Assembly (NCBI RefSeq): GCF_026239555.1
Contig: NZ_JAPIVP010000002.1
Coordinates: forward strand, 372,001-436,000
DNA from: Pedobacter sp. PF22-3
Lineage (GTDB): Bacteria > Bacteroidota > Bacteroidia > Sphingobacteriales > Sphingobacteriaceae
Reading direction: 5' to 3'
DNA: 64,000 nucleotides
Below the pieces are notes generated by a model. It was not told the DNA's origin, made no database searches, and was given only the letters and a program-made list of their open reading frames with translations. The translations under genes and the position numbers were made by a program. Positions 54,021 to 62,821 of this stretch are shown in pieces. The stretch's first letter is position 1; the number at the start of each line of letters is the position of its first letter.

Positions 54021-56375
54021 TTAATAACTAACCGAAACGCCAAAGTTTATAGAAGTACCTCTCCCTTTTGAATAAAAACCTGGCTGCATAAACCATTGGG
54101 CCCTGGCAGGAAAGTAATCCTGGTTAAAAATATTATCTACACCCAAGGTAAGTTTAGTGTTCTTCTTCACCTGATAAATCCCCGCAAAACTAAATAAATG
54201 ATAAGCTTTTACCGCACCCTCATTTCCATTATATATGCCGTTCGCATTTTTCTCAAATCTATTGCGCGAATTGATGCCGGTGTAATTCAGGGTCAAATCT
54301 AGCACCTTTAACGGACTGTAGGTAACCGAAGCCGTAACTTTAGGTGCTGAGATCCGGCGGCCATTAAGATATAAGTCACCCGCATCATTAAACTTTCCAT
54401 TTTTGTCAATGTCACGCTTGCCTTCAGTATAACTATAACTTGCAGATAAGCCCAACTGATCAAACAAGTGGTAATCTGCCGCTAACTCAAAACCATAAAT
54501 TTTTTCAGGGTTTCTGGCCGTATTAAACAGGCCTGTAGCAGGATCATAAACCACTTCAATCCCCAGCTTGGATGTACTGATGTAACCTGACGCAGAAAAT
54601 GTTAATCCGGCAATTTTACTCTCAAAGCCAGCTTCATAATTATTAACCTTTACCGCATCTGTATTGATCTTGTCAATGCTGTTTACCTTGGCATCACGTA
54701 AAGCCAATCCAATATCCATCACAGAAAAACCCTGAGAGAAACTTACAAAAGGACTGAACACATTAAATTGGTTATACCTTAAACCTGCATTAAAAAGGTA
54801 AGTGCTGTATTTTAAATTCCCTCCGGTTACATCAAAAGATGGCGTAATGGTGGTATTGTTTGCGCCTGTAGTTCTTAGCGTACGATAATCATCAACAGCT
54901 ATATTTACATTTTCGTAACGCAAACCCGTTTTAAATACAAGCTTGTTTAAAATATTAAAATCTGCCTGCGCAAAAGGTGCAAGGTTGGTCATATCCATTG
55001 TAGGCACCCATACCCTACCATCAACCAATGGCTGTGCAGTTTTATCTTTCATAAAATCTGCACCATAAGCCAGATTCATTTTCAAAAAATTAAGGTTCAG
55101 TATTGGTGTTTCCAGAAATAAACGCGCTCCCCTTTTATCGTTTTTGGCAAGTGATTGGCCATCACCTCCATCAAAACGGCCTAAGGATACATAGAATACG
55201 TCCTTACGGGTTTCGTAATAAAGATCTGCGTGTAAACTTGAATGCAGAAAGGTGCTGTCTATTTTATACGATAGATTTAAATTATGATTATAATCAACCC
55301 CGGTCGGAATACCAAGTGGTTTTCCCAGCACCCCTGTTGCTTTCTGGCCTGTTGCAAGATTACCATTTACCAAAGTAAAATTACTATTCTGCAAACTGCT
55401 GTATGTATTATAGGTAAGCTGAATACGTTGATTTTTTGTAGGCACGTAACCAAATTTGGCAAAAGCATTATAAGTATCTGTCTCGCCTAAACTATAGTTG
55501 GGCCCTACCACATCACCTTTTGCATCTTTATATTCACCAGTTTGCTCATACATGCCACTAACCACGTAGTCAAATTTACCCATTTTCCCATAAAACATCT
55601 GGTTAATCCTACCGCCTTCAGAATTTTTGATCTTAACCAACGATCCGTTTAAATTAAACTGGGTTTTACCTGCGAACCTGGTAGCTGTATCCGGAACCAT
55701 GGTAATGTAATTCACCAGACCTCCGGCAGCACCATTACCATAAATGGCCGTTGCCCCTTTTACCACTTCTATACGTTCCAGCACCGATGGGTCTATTGAC
55801 CTTAAATCTACCTCAGCATTTCTTAAGGGCGAAGATTGTGAAACACCATCTATCATCACCAGCATTGGTCGCCCCCTTAAATTCTGCCCCACATTATTTC
55901 CGGTTTGTGCCGTAGGTGCAAAACCAGGAACCTGATTCGCCAATATCGTGCTTAAATCGGGCGTAATGGCCATTTCCTTCTCCAGTTTCTTCTTATTTAC
56001 AATACTAACTGAAGTAGTGATGTTTTTGATATTTTCAGGCTTTCTGGAGGTCGAGATTAACACGTCATCTAAAGTATTGGGCACTGGTTCCAATACAAAG
56101 TTGATAACAGTATCGGTCTGTACAGCCCCAATTTGTTGGGTAGCTGTTTTATAGCCAACCGCAACTAAACGGATATTAAATGGAATGCCACTTTTGATAT
56201 AAATTGTGAAATAACCTTTGCTATCGGCCTGGATTTTCTGGCCCGGTAAAGAAATGGTTGTGTATGGGATTTCACTGCTTTTATCCCTGACGTGTCCCTC
56301 AATCTTCACGCTTTGGCCGTGCACCAAAAGAAGATTACACATCAGGATCGTAACGATCAGTATAATTTTTTTCAT
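54021..56375 (-). CDS. TonB-dependent outer-membrane receptor, siderophore type
   Basis: The product has 784 residues with signal peptide (LLVHGQ). An N-terminal carboxypeptidase-regulatory-like domain (about 22-105) precedes the plug (about 110-230: DVLISTSRKPENIKNITTSV, LVMIDGVSQSSPLRNAEVDL, VLERIEVVKGATAIYGNGAA) and a barrel ending GTSINFGVSVSY. The plug motifs and NQDYFPARAQWFMQPG near the end fit ferric-siderophore receptors. It has its own promoter. A loose dyad upstream (56411-56440) could be an iron operator. Substrate unproven. Confidence 0.9.
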   Translation of the reverse strand: MKKIILIVTILMCNLLLVHGQSVKIEGHVRDKSSEIPYTTISLPGQKIQADSKGYFTIYIKSGIPFNIRLVAVGYKTATQQIGAVQTDTVINFVLEPVPNTLDDVLISTSRKPENIKNITTSVSIVNKKKLEKEMAITPDLSTILANQVPGFAPTAQTGNNVGQNLRGRPMLVMIDGVSQSSPLRNAEVDLRSIDPSVLERIEVVKGATAIYGNGAAGGLVNYITMVPDTATRFAGKTQFNLNGSLVKIKNSEGGRINQMFYGKMGKFDYVVSGMYEQTGEYKDAKGDVVGPNYSLGETDTYNAFAKFGYVPTKNQRIQLTYNTYSSLQNSNFTLVNGNLATGQKATGVLGKPLGIPTGVDYNHNLNLSYKIDSTFLHSSLHADLYYETRKDVFYVSLGRFDGGDGQSLAKNDKRGARLFLETPILNLNFLKMNLAYGADFMKDKTAQPLVDGRVWVPTMDMTNLAPFAQADFNILNKLVFKTGLRYENVNIAVDDYRTLRTTGANNTTITPSFDVTGGNLKYSTYLFNAGLRYNQFNVFSPFVSFSQGFSVMDIGLALRDAKVNSIDKINTDAVKVNNYEAGFESKIAGLTFSASGYISTSKLGIEVVYDPATGLFNTARNPEKIYGFELAADYHLFDQLGLSASYSYTEGKRDIDKNGKFNDAGDLYLNGRRISAPKVTASVTYSPLKVLDLTLNYTGINSRNRFEKNANGIYNGNEGAVKAYHLFSFAGIYQVKKNTKLTLGVDNIFNQDYFPARAQWFMQPGFYSKGRGTSINFGVSVSY

Positions 56376-56392
56376 CTATCTTTAATTTTCGG

Positions 56393-56440
56393 CAAAGATA
56401 GAAAATAGACACTAATAAGAATAGGTCTAAATAAGAATTA
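56393..56440 (-). promoter_or_regulatory. Promoter and possible operator of the TonB-dependent receptor
   Basis: TATCTTTG (56400-56393) fits TAnnTTTG, 17 bases before the ATG. Upstream, TTCTTATTTAGACC and TATTCTTATTAG form imperfect repeats at 56411-56440, a possible metal-responsive site. Confidence 0.4.
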
Positions 56441-56451
56441 GGAAATTTAAA

Positions 56452-56649
56452 TTAATTCTGACTGAAAACGGCGCTGAAATCTTTGGTTACATAAACAATA
56501 ACCAAAAGTGCAGCAATAAGCAGGGCACCCAGAATAATTACACCCCAGCTTCCTTTAAGCTTGTTTTTATCCTTTCTGATCAACCAGTATAACAGGCCGA
56601 TTAAAGGTACCGCACAAACAATCCAAAATATTAACGATGCTCCAGTCAT
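56452..56649 (-). CDS. Small two-helix membrane protein
   Basis: The product has 65 residues with two hydrophobic helices (LIFWIVCAVPLIGLLYWLI, 6-24; WGVIILGALLIAALLVIVYV, 35-54) joined by a basic loop RKDKNKLKGS. The first helix and loop resemble the PLDc_N-type short membrane domain, but length is too short to be sure. It lies 76 bp upstream of the TonB-dependent receptor on the same strand; the receptor promoter sits between them. Role unknown. Confidence 0.6.
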   Translation of the reverse strand: MTGASLIFWIVCAVPLIGLLYWLIRKDKNKLKGSWGVIILGALLIAALLVIVYVTKDFSAVFSQN

Positions 56650-56713
56650 ATATATAAATTAAATTTAAACAATTCTCGTTGCCAGTTTTCAATTGGCGAT
56701 TTACAGTTTTTTG

Positions 56714-56880
56714 CCCCGGAAGCACCGAAACACGGAGGTAAATTGTATTAATGAACAGGCCTTGCGCTTGGAGTTGGGCGTTTAGCGTTATTAACCGATT
56801 TAAACAATCAACCTAACCGTTAACTACTCCAGGCAATTAACTATTGACTAATGAACCAATGACCAATGAAATAATGAACC
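56714..56880. repeat. Three heptamer-like repeat runs before tsaD
   Basis: 56714-56741: CCCCGGAAGCACCGAAACAC then GGAGG (inverse CTCCGTG-TTTCGGTG-CTTCCGG). 56789-56826: TTAACCGATTTAAACAATCA then ACCTAACCGTTAAC. 56835-56880: ATTGACTAATGAACCAATGA then CCAATGAAATAATGAACC, the inverse of the TCATTGG family at 46438 and 62403. Confidence 0.65.
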
Positions 56881-56884
56881 AAAA

Positions 56885-57886
56885 TTAAAACTCCATCCGT
56901 GCCATTGGTGAAACATCCTGCCCTACAAAATCCTGTTTCAGATACTTTTGGTAACCTGCAATGGCAATCATGCCCGCATTATCTGTACAATATTGAAATG
57001 CCGGAATATAAATCTTCCATCCCAGTTCATCGGCAGTTTTTTGCAAACCATTCCGCAAACCAGAGTTTGCAGAAACACCTCCAGCAATAGCTATTTCCTT
57101 AATTCCGTACTGCTTCGCTGCTTTCCTTAATTTATTCAACAAAATCTGCACAATACTATGTTGAACAGAAGCACAAATATCAGCTAAATTTTCCGCAATA
57201 AAATCAGGGTTCTCTCTCTCTTGTTTCCTGATAAAATACAGAATCGAAGTTTTAAAACCACTAAAACTAAAGTTCAGATCGGCAATTTGTGGTTCGGCAA
57301 ACTTAAATGCCAAAGGATTTCCATTTTGCGCATGTTTATCAATCAGTGGTCCGCCAGGGTAAGGCAAAGCCAGTAATTTAGCCGTTTTATCAAAAGCTTC
57401 ACCAGCAGCATCATCCAAAGTTTCGCCAATAATTTCCATATCAAAATAATCCTTTACAAGCACAATTTGTGTATGTCCGCCTGAAACGGTTAAACAGATA
57501 AAAGGAAAAACCGGCTTAGGATCATCAATAAAATGCGCCAGAATATGCGCATGCATATGATTAACAGAAATTAAAGGTATATTTAAAGCTAATGCAAAAG
57601 ATTTTGCAAAAGAAACACCAACCAATAACGACCCTAAAAGGCCTGGACCACGTGTAAAAGCTACTGCATTAATGTCCTGTTTTGTAACTTTGGCATTAAT
57701 TAAAGCTTGTTGCACGGCAGGCACAATATTCTGCTGATGTACCCTTGAAGCTAATTCAGGTATTACACCACCATAATTTTGATGAATTGTTTGGTTTGCA
57801 ATAACATTGGCAGTAATTTTGCCGTTGTTACAAATAGCAACGGATGTATCATCGCAAGAAGACTCGATAGCAAGTATAACAGACAA
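56885..57886 (-). CDS. tsaD: tRNA N6-adenosine threonylcarbamoyltransferase
   Basis: The product has 333 residues. It adds threonylcarbamoyl to A37 of ANN-decoding tRNAs with TsaB/TsaE. AIESSCDDTSVAI at the start, metal ligands in NHMHAHILAHF (H110, H114), VSGGHTQIVLV and GGVSANSGLR are diagnostic. The start codon is TTG at 57886; no ATG or GTG is available in frame before the next stop. It diverges from tamB with only about 20-75 bp between starts. Essential in most bacteria. Confidence 0.97.
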   Translation of the reverse strand: MSVILAIESSCDDTSVAICNNGKITANVIANQTIHQNYGGVIPELASRVHQQNIVPAVQQALINAKVTKQDINAVAFTRGPGLLGSLLVGVSFAKSFALALNIPLISVNHMHAHILAHFIDDPKPVFPFICLTVSGGHTQIVLVKDYFDMEIIGETLDDAAGEAFDKTAKLLALPYPGGPLIDKHAQNGNPLAFKFAEPQIADLNFSFSGFKTSILYFIRKQERENPDFIAENLADICASVQHSIVQILLNKLRKAAKQYGIKEIAIAGGVSANSGLRNGLQKTADELGWKIYIPAFQYCTDNAGMIAIAGYQKYLKQDFVGQDVSPMARMEF

Positions 57887-57905
57887 ATTATTAATATTTA
57901 AGCTG

Positions 57906-57913
57906 CAAAATTA
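57906..57913 (-). promoter_or_regulatory. TAATTTTG promoter box of tsaD
   Basis: A minus-strand TAnnTTTG match 19 bases before the TTG start of tsaD. It overlaps the probable beginning of the tamB coding sequence. Confidence 0.4.
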
Positions 57914-57960
57914 TTAAAAAACTATTTAAAATACTCCTTTGGGTAATTGCATCAATAATT

Positions 57961-60900
57961 TTGCTGCTTGCGCTTCTTATTTTCTCACTACAATTTAAGC
58001 CCGTACAAACCTATTTTGCGCAGCGGGCTGCCGCATACCTGTCTAAAGAGCTCAATACCACTATATCAATTAAGAGTCTTTATATCAAACCATTTAAGTC
58101 TATTGTACTCGAAGATTTATTGGTTTTGGATCTGCAAAAAGACACTTTATTGAGCACGCCACAATTTATGGTCGATATTAATCGATTATCCATTGATAAA
58201 AAGATTATCGATATCAATACCGTTCAAATTAATGATGGTCAGTTTTTCCTAAAGGATTTCAAAGATAAGTCTTCTAATCTCGATTTTATCATCAACTACT
58301 TCGATTCTGGTAAACCTAAGGTAAAGAAAAAGAAAAGCAAGCCTTTTGACGTCAATCTGGGCCGCCTTATTTTAAATAAGTTTGCGTTCAGGTATATCAA
58401 CTACAATGCAAAAGATACCACTCAAGGCAAAAGCGTAAACTTCGATAATGTAAACGTTAAACAGCTAAGTGGAATTTTTGAAGGATTGGATACCAAGAAC
58501 CACTTGTTAAAAACGAACATCAAAAACTTAACTTTTAAAGAGCGCAGCGGATTTTACCTCAAAAATTTAACGGCGCAAACCACGGTTGACAGTAACGCCA
58601 TTGAGTTAAAAAACCTATTGCTCGAAACCAATCAGAGCCGTTTAACCAATTACTATCAAATGCGGTTTAAAAGCTTTAAAGATTTTAACCAATACATAGA
58701 TAATGTACGGATGAAGGCCATCTTTAAAGATAGCCATATCACCTCAAGAGATGTTGCGTTTTTTGCTCCTGAATTGAATACCATGAAACTCGACCTGGAT
58801 GTTGATGGTCAGATTACAGGTTTAGTGAATAACCTTAAAGCCAAAAAACTCTCCTTAAGAACTGGAAAGGCTACACACATTAAAGGCGATTTTATTTTAA
58901 AGGGGCTGCCAAAATGGAAAGAAACCTTTATGGACCTGAACATTGAGATGGCGGGCACAAACAAAACCGATCTTGAGCAAGTGCTTGCTGGTATTACGAA
59001 CAGCAAAAAGCAAATTGTTCCGGTAATTGTAAAGAAATTTGGCAACATTAATTTTAACGGAAGTTTTACGGGTTTTCAGAACGACTTCATTGCCTATGGC
59101 GAGTTTAAAACGAAACTGGGCCGCGTCGTTTCGGACGTAAATATGAAAATCGATAAAAAAGATGTTCCATCATACACCGGAAATGTAAAAACATACGATT
59201 TTAATATCGGCGACTTACTGGATGAGAAGAGCCTGGGCCGGATCAGTTCTTCGTTATATGTGAAAGGGCGGGGAACGGAACTGAAAGAGTTAACCGAAAA
59301 AATAAATGGTGATATAGCGTACATCGACTTTAACCAATACAGGTACCGTAACGTGAAGATTGATGGCACCTTTGATAAAAAATATTTTGACGGTAAGCTT
59401 AGCATTAATGACCGAAACGTTAAACTGTTATTTGATGGGGGTGTTAACCTGAACCCTAAATTACCGGTATTTAATTTTAACGCAACCATTTCCAAGGCAC
59501 GTTTAAAAGCCTTAAAATTGTTAAAAGATTCGTTAATGGTAGATGCCAAATTTACCACCAATTTTTCGGGCACCAACCTGAACAACATATCGGGCAAATT
59601 ATTAATTCAAGAGATCAGGCTGCAAAACCGAAAAGGCACTTATAGCGTAGATTCTGTACAATTAATGGCCAATGGCACAGGCGCTAACCGCGTGCTCGAT
59701 ATCCGTTCAGATATTTTAGACGCCAGCATTAAAGGTGAATATGACTTAAATTCTATCGCATCTTACTACAAGGCTATCGCCAAAACGTATATCCCATCCT
59801 TAAAAGCCGACATCATCAAATACAATAAGCAGATTTTTCAGTTCAACCTTCAGGTTAAAAAATTTGAGCCGCTTGCACAGATCCTGGCACCCGGCTTAGA
59901 ACTGGAAGAAGGCGCTACGCTAACTGGCGATTTCGATTCGCGTAATAATACTGCCACACTAAATGGTTTTGTCAAGAAATTAAAATACAACGGCATTGTC
60001 GTAAATAATATCATCCTCGACGAAAATACCACTACACAACAGCTTCAACTGATTGTAACTTCTGACCGGGTGCAGCTTAACGACAGTCTGTTCATTAAAG
60101 ATGTAAACATTTCCAACATCCTGCGGAACGATAGTTTGGCCTTCAACGTAAAAATGTCTAACAACGATGAAGATAATCAGCTCGATTTAAACGGATTGGT
60201 AGAATTCACCAAAAACCAGGATACTACGGCAAGGTTAAGCGTATTGCCTTCTATCTTAAAAATCAATAATGAAGAATGGCGTATCCAGGAGAAAGTACGC
60301 ATTGTGCTGAACAATGGTAAAACCGAGATCAGCAATTTCGATTTAACGAATGGAAATCAGCAGGTGACCATTGATGGATTAATTTCTGAAGATCCTAAAG
60401 ATTTGATTAGTGTTGGATTTAAAGATTTTAGCTTAAAAACCCTTAACCCCTTTACCAAAGGTTTTGGTGTTAAACTGGGCGGAAACGTTAACGGCAAGAC
60501 TGATTTATTTGGCGTGTTAAAAACACTTCGTGTAACCGACGATTTAAAAGTTGATTCGTTAAACTTTAACGATATCTATATCGGGACCTTAACAGATACC
60601 TCATCATACAGCAATGAGAGCCAAAAACTTAATGTATTTACCCGCATTGTGGCAGACAATTCGGAGAACTTTAAACTGACCGGAAATCTTGATCTCAAGG
60701 AAAAAGAAATTGACCTTGCCGTAAAAATGGACGACAGCAAACTTACTGTACTTGAGCCATTTGTTAAACAACTGGTATCCAAACTAAAAGGAAACATCTC
60801 AGCTGATTTAACGGTAAAAGGCAAGTTAGACAAGCCGGAAATTAATGGAACCCTATCTTTAAACAAGGGGGAACTGATGGTAAACTACCTTAAAACCACT

Positions 60901-62391
60901 TATGTAATTACCGATAAGGTAGAAGTAAACAACAGTGTAATTAAGCTTGAAGATTTCGTACTTAGAGACCTGGAAGGTCATGAAGCCACCGCAAATGGTA
61001 GCGTAGATTTAAACGACATCAACTACCCAACATTGAATGTTAAGGTGAATGCCAACAGTTTAATGGCCTTAAATACCACCGCGAAAGATAATTCTATTTA
61101 TTATGGTCGTGCATATGGCACAGGTGTATTCACGTTTACAGGGCCTACCAATAAAATGAAGATTGATATTAAGGCGAAAACGGAAAAGGGAACTGTATTT
61201 AACCTGCCATTAAACAGTTCTGAAACCGTATCGGATAAAGATTTCATTAATTTTGTAAGCCGCGATTCTACAGTTCTGGTGAAGAAAAAAACCAACTTTG
61301 ATGGTTTAACCCTAAGTTTCAAATTAACCATTGATCCAAATACCACGGCGAACATTTATACCACCCTGGGCAATTTAAGTGGCAAGGGTAATGCCGAGCT
61401 GAGCTTAAACATCAATAGTTTTGGCGATTTTGAAATGTCTGGTGATTATATCATCGAGACCGGAAGTTTCGATTTTACGGCTCAGGAAGTAATCAACAAA
61501 AAATTCGAAATCAGGCAAGGTGGAACCATCCGCTGGACAGGTAATCCTACGGCTGCACAAATTAACTTAAAGGCGGTATATGCATTGAGGGCGAGTTTAA
61601 ACGACCTTTACAAAGCGGCTAACCGCGATGCGAGTAGCAATGCCAACCAAAGGGTAAATACCGAGGTAGAAATGGGTTTAACGGGTTTACTGTTAAAACC
61701 TGATATTAAGCTTGATATCAATTTCCCTGCACAACCTTCTATTAAAGAAGAGCTGCAAACCTATTTAAGCGATCAGAATAACCTGAACCTGCAGGCTTTC
61801 AGTTTAATTATCAGAAGAAGTTTTGCACCAGGCAATGGCGGGCAGTCGATCGGGAACCAGTTGAGTTCAACGGCTACCAGTACGGCTACCGAATTGGTGT
61901 TTAATCAGTTTAACAACGTACTTTCTTCGTTAAACTTAAACTTTGTCGATCTGAACGTACGTTCGTTAAGCGAGGCCAATGCATCGTTCAAATTCTTTAA
62001 TGATCGTTTAATTATTAATGCGGGTATTGTAGACCGCAATAGTGTGAACGACTTTACGGTGATCGATTTCTCTAAAGATAATGTGGGCAGAGAGGTGGAG
62101 GCACTTTTTCTGATTAAAAAAGATGGAAGTTTGACAATGAAAGCAGCAAATAAACCGCCTACCCAACAGAGTATATTCTTAAACAGCGGAATCAGTCCAA
62201 CCGCAAACGTAACCTCTTTCGGTTTGGTGTATACCCAGCAGTTTGATACGTTTAAGGAATTTGTTCAGAAAATTTCTGGTGCTTACCGCCGAAACTTGAA
62301 AAGAAAACAAAATCAAACTCCTGTTAAAACGAATAAATCAATTAGTAAGGAAGCGATTATCAATCAAAGTAAAGGAAATCAGCGGAGGTAG
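57961..62391 (+). CDS. tamB: TamB-like translocation and assembly module (DUF490)
   Basis: The product has 1476 residues from TTG 57961. The frame stays open upstream to 57895 and encodes KIIKKLFKILLWVIASIILL, a complete N-terminal membrane anchor that the TTG start would cut. No ATG, GTG or TTG exists there, only ATT codons at 57910 and 57913, so the true start may be non-canonical. The body is a long beta-strand-rich AsmA/TamB groove protein spanning the periplasm (repeated VDVNGQI-, LKGNISADLTVKGKLDKPEI-type strands). The C-terminal DUF490 domain has FDFTAQEVINKKFEIRQGGT, IRWTGNPTAAQINLKAVY and INFPAQPSIKEELQTYLSDQ. It carries lipids to, or helps assemble, the outer membrane. Confidence 0.92.
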   Translation: MLLALLIFSLQFKPVQTYFAQRAAAYLSKELNTTISIKSLYIKPFKSIVLEDLLVLDLQKDTLLSTPQFMVDINRLSIDKKIIDINTVQINDGQFFLKDFKDKSSNLDFIINYFDSGKPKVKKKKSKPFDVNLGRLILNKFAFRYINYNAKDTTQGKSVNFDNVNVKQLSGIFEGLDTKNHLLKTNIKNLTFKERSGFYLKNLTAQTTVDSNAIELKNLLLETNQSRLTNYYQMRFKSFKDFNQYIDNVRMKAIFKDSHITSRDVAFFAPELNTMKLDLDVDGQITGLVNNLKAKKLSLRTGKATHIKGDFILKGLPKWKETFMDLNIEMAGTNKTDLEQVLAGITNSKKQIVPVIVKKFGNINFNGSFTGFQNDFIAYGEFKTKLGRVVSDVNMKIDKKDVPSYTGNVKTYDFNIGDLLDEKSLGRISSSLYVKGRGTELKELTEKINGDIAYIDFNQYRYRNVKIDGTFDKKYFDGKLSINDRNVKLLFDGGVNLNPKLPVFNFNATISKARLKALKLLKDSLMVDAKFTTNFSGTNLNNISGKLLIQEIRLQNRKGTYSVDSVQLMANGTGANRVLDIRSDILDASIKGEYDLNSIASYYKAIAKTYIPSLKADIIKYNKQIFQFNLQVKKFEPLAQILAPGLELEEGATLTGDFDSRNNTATLNGFVKKLKYNGIVVNNIILDENTTTQQLQLIVTSDRVQLNDSLFIKDVNISNILRNDSLAFNVKMSNNDEDNQLDLNGLVEFTKNQDTTARLSVLPSILKINNEEWRIQEKVRIVLNNGKTEISNFDLTNGNQQVTIDGLISEDPKDLISVGFKDFSLKTLNPFTKGFGVKLGGNVNGKTDLFGVLKTLRVTDDLKVDSLNFNDIYIGTLTDTSSYSNESQKLNVFTRIVADNSENFKLTGNLDLKEKEIDLAVKMDDSKLTVLEPFVKQLVSKLKGNISADLTVKGKLDKPEINGTLSLNKGELMVNYLKTTYVITDKVEVNNSVIKLEDFVLRDLEGHEATANGSVDLNDINYPTLNVKVNANSLMALNTTAKDNSIYYGRAYGTGVFTFTGPTNKMKIDIKAKTEKGTVFNLPLNSSETVSDKDFINFVSRDSTVLVKKKTNFDGLTLSFKLTIDPNTTANIYTTLGNLSGKGNAELSLNINSFGDFEMSGDYIIETGSFDFTAQEVINKKFEIRQGGTIRWTGNPTAAQINLKAVYALRASLNDLYKAANRDASSNANQRVNTEVEMGLTGLLLKPDIKLDINFPAQPSIKEELQTYLSDQNNLNLQAFSLIIRRSFAPGNGGQSIGNQLSSTATSTATELVFNQFNNVLSSLNLNFVDLNVRSLSEANASFKFFNDRLIINAGIVDRNSVNDFTVIDFSKDNVGREVEALFLIKKDGSLTMKAANKPPTQQSIFLNSGISPTANVTSFGLVYTQQFDTFKEFVQKISGAYRRNLKRKQNQTPVKTNKSISKEAIINQSKGNQRR

Positions 62392-62821
62392 GGTTGGTTG
62401 CGTTAGTTCATTGGTCATTGGTTTGTTAGTTATTGGTTAATTGGTCATTGGTTAATTAGTCAATGTCATGGCTAATTGTCTAAGTTAAAACTATTAGATT
62501 AGAGACCAAAAACCTATTAACTCGTTAAAGTCGCTTGAAGTCAAATCTTGAAACACAATTCTTATTTGTCAGTCCCACTCCAACATCGTCATCCTCGCGC
62601 ATGCGGGGATCTTAATTCTATTTATAATCAATAGAATCACAAATAACATAGATCCTAAAACAAGTTCAGGACAACGAACTGTTGGGAACGATGAGCAAGG
62701 TTGCGCTAAAACAAAAAGACCAACAATCGAGTCCTGCTCAACTGTTGGTCTTGTATAAGTTTTCAATTCGTAGTTCACAGTTCGCGCAATTCAAATTGTG
62801 AACTGCAAACTGCTAACTGAG
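62392..62821. other. Gap with TCATTGG-type repeats and a ribBA terminator
   Basis: 62403-62466 reads TTAGTTCATTGGTCATTGGT then TTGTTAGTTATTGGTTAATT then GGTCATTGGTTAATTAGTCA, a run phased mainly in sevens. 62588-62618 holds ATCGTCATCCTCGCGCATGC then GGGGATC, part of a dispersed palindromic element. A terminator follows at 62711. A 69-codon minus frame over these repeats is not a gene. Confidence 0.65.
62711..62752 (-). terminator. Terminator of ribBA
   Basis: The stem AAGACCAACA/TGTTGGTCTT with a 17-base loop is followed on the minus strand by TTTTTGTTTT. Confidence 0.75.

Noticed and set aside
62569..62778. 69-codon minus-strand frame
   Set aside because: Covers the ribBA terminator and a palindromic repeat; not plausible as a gene.
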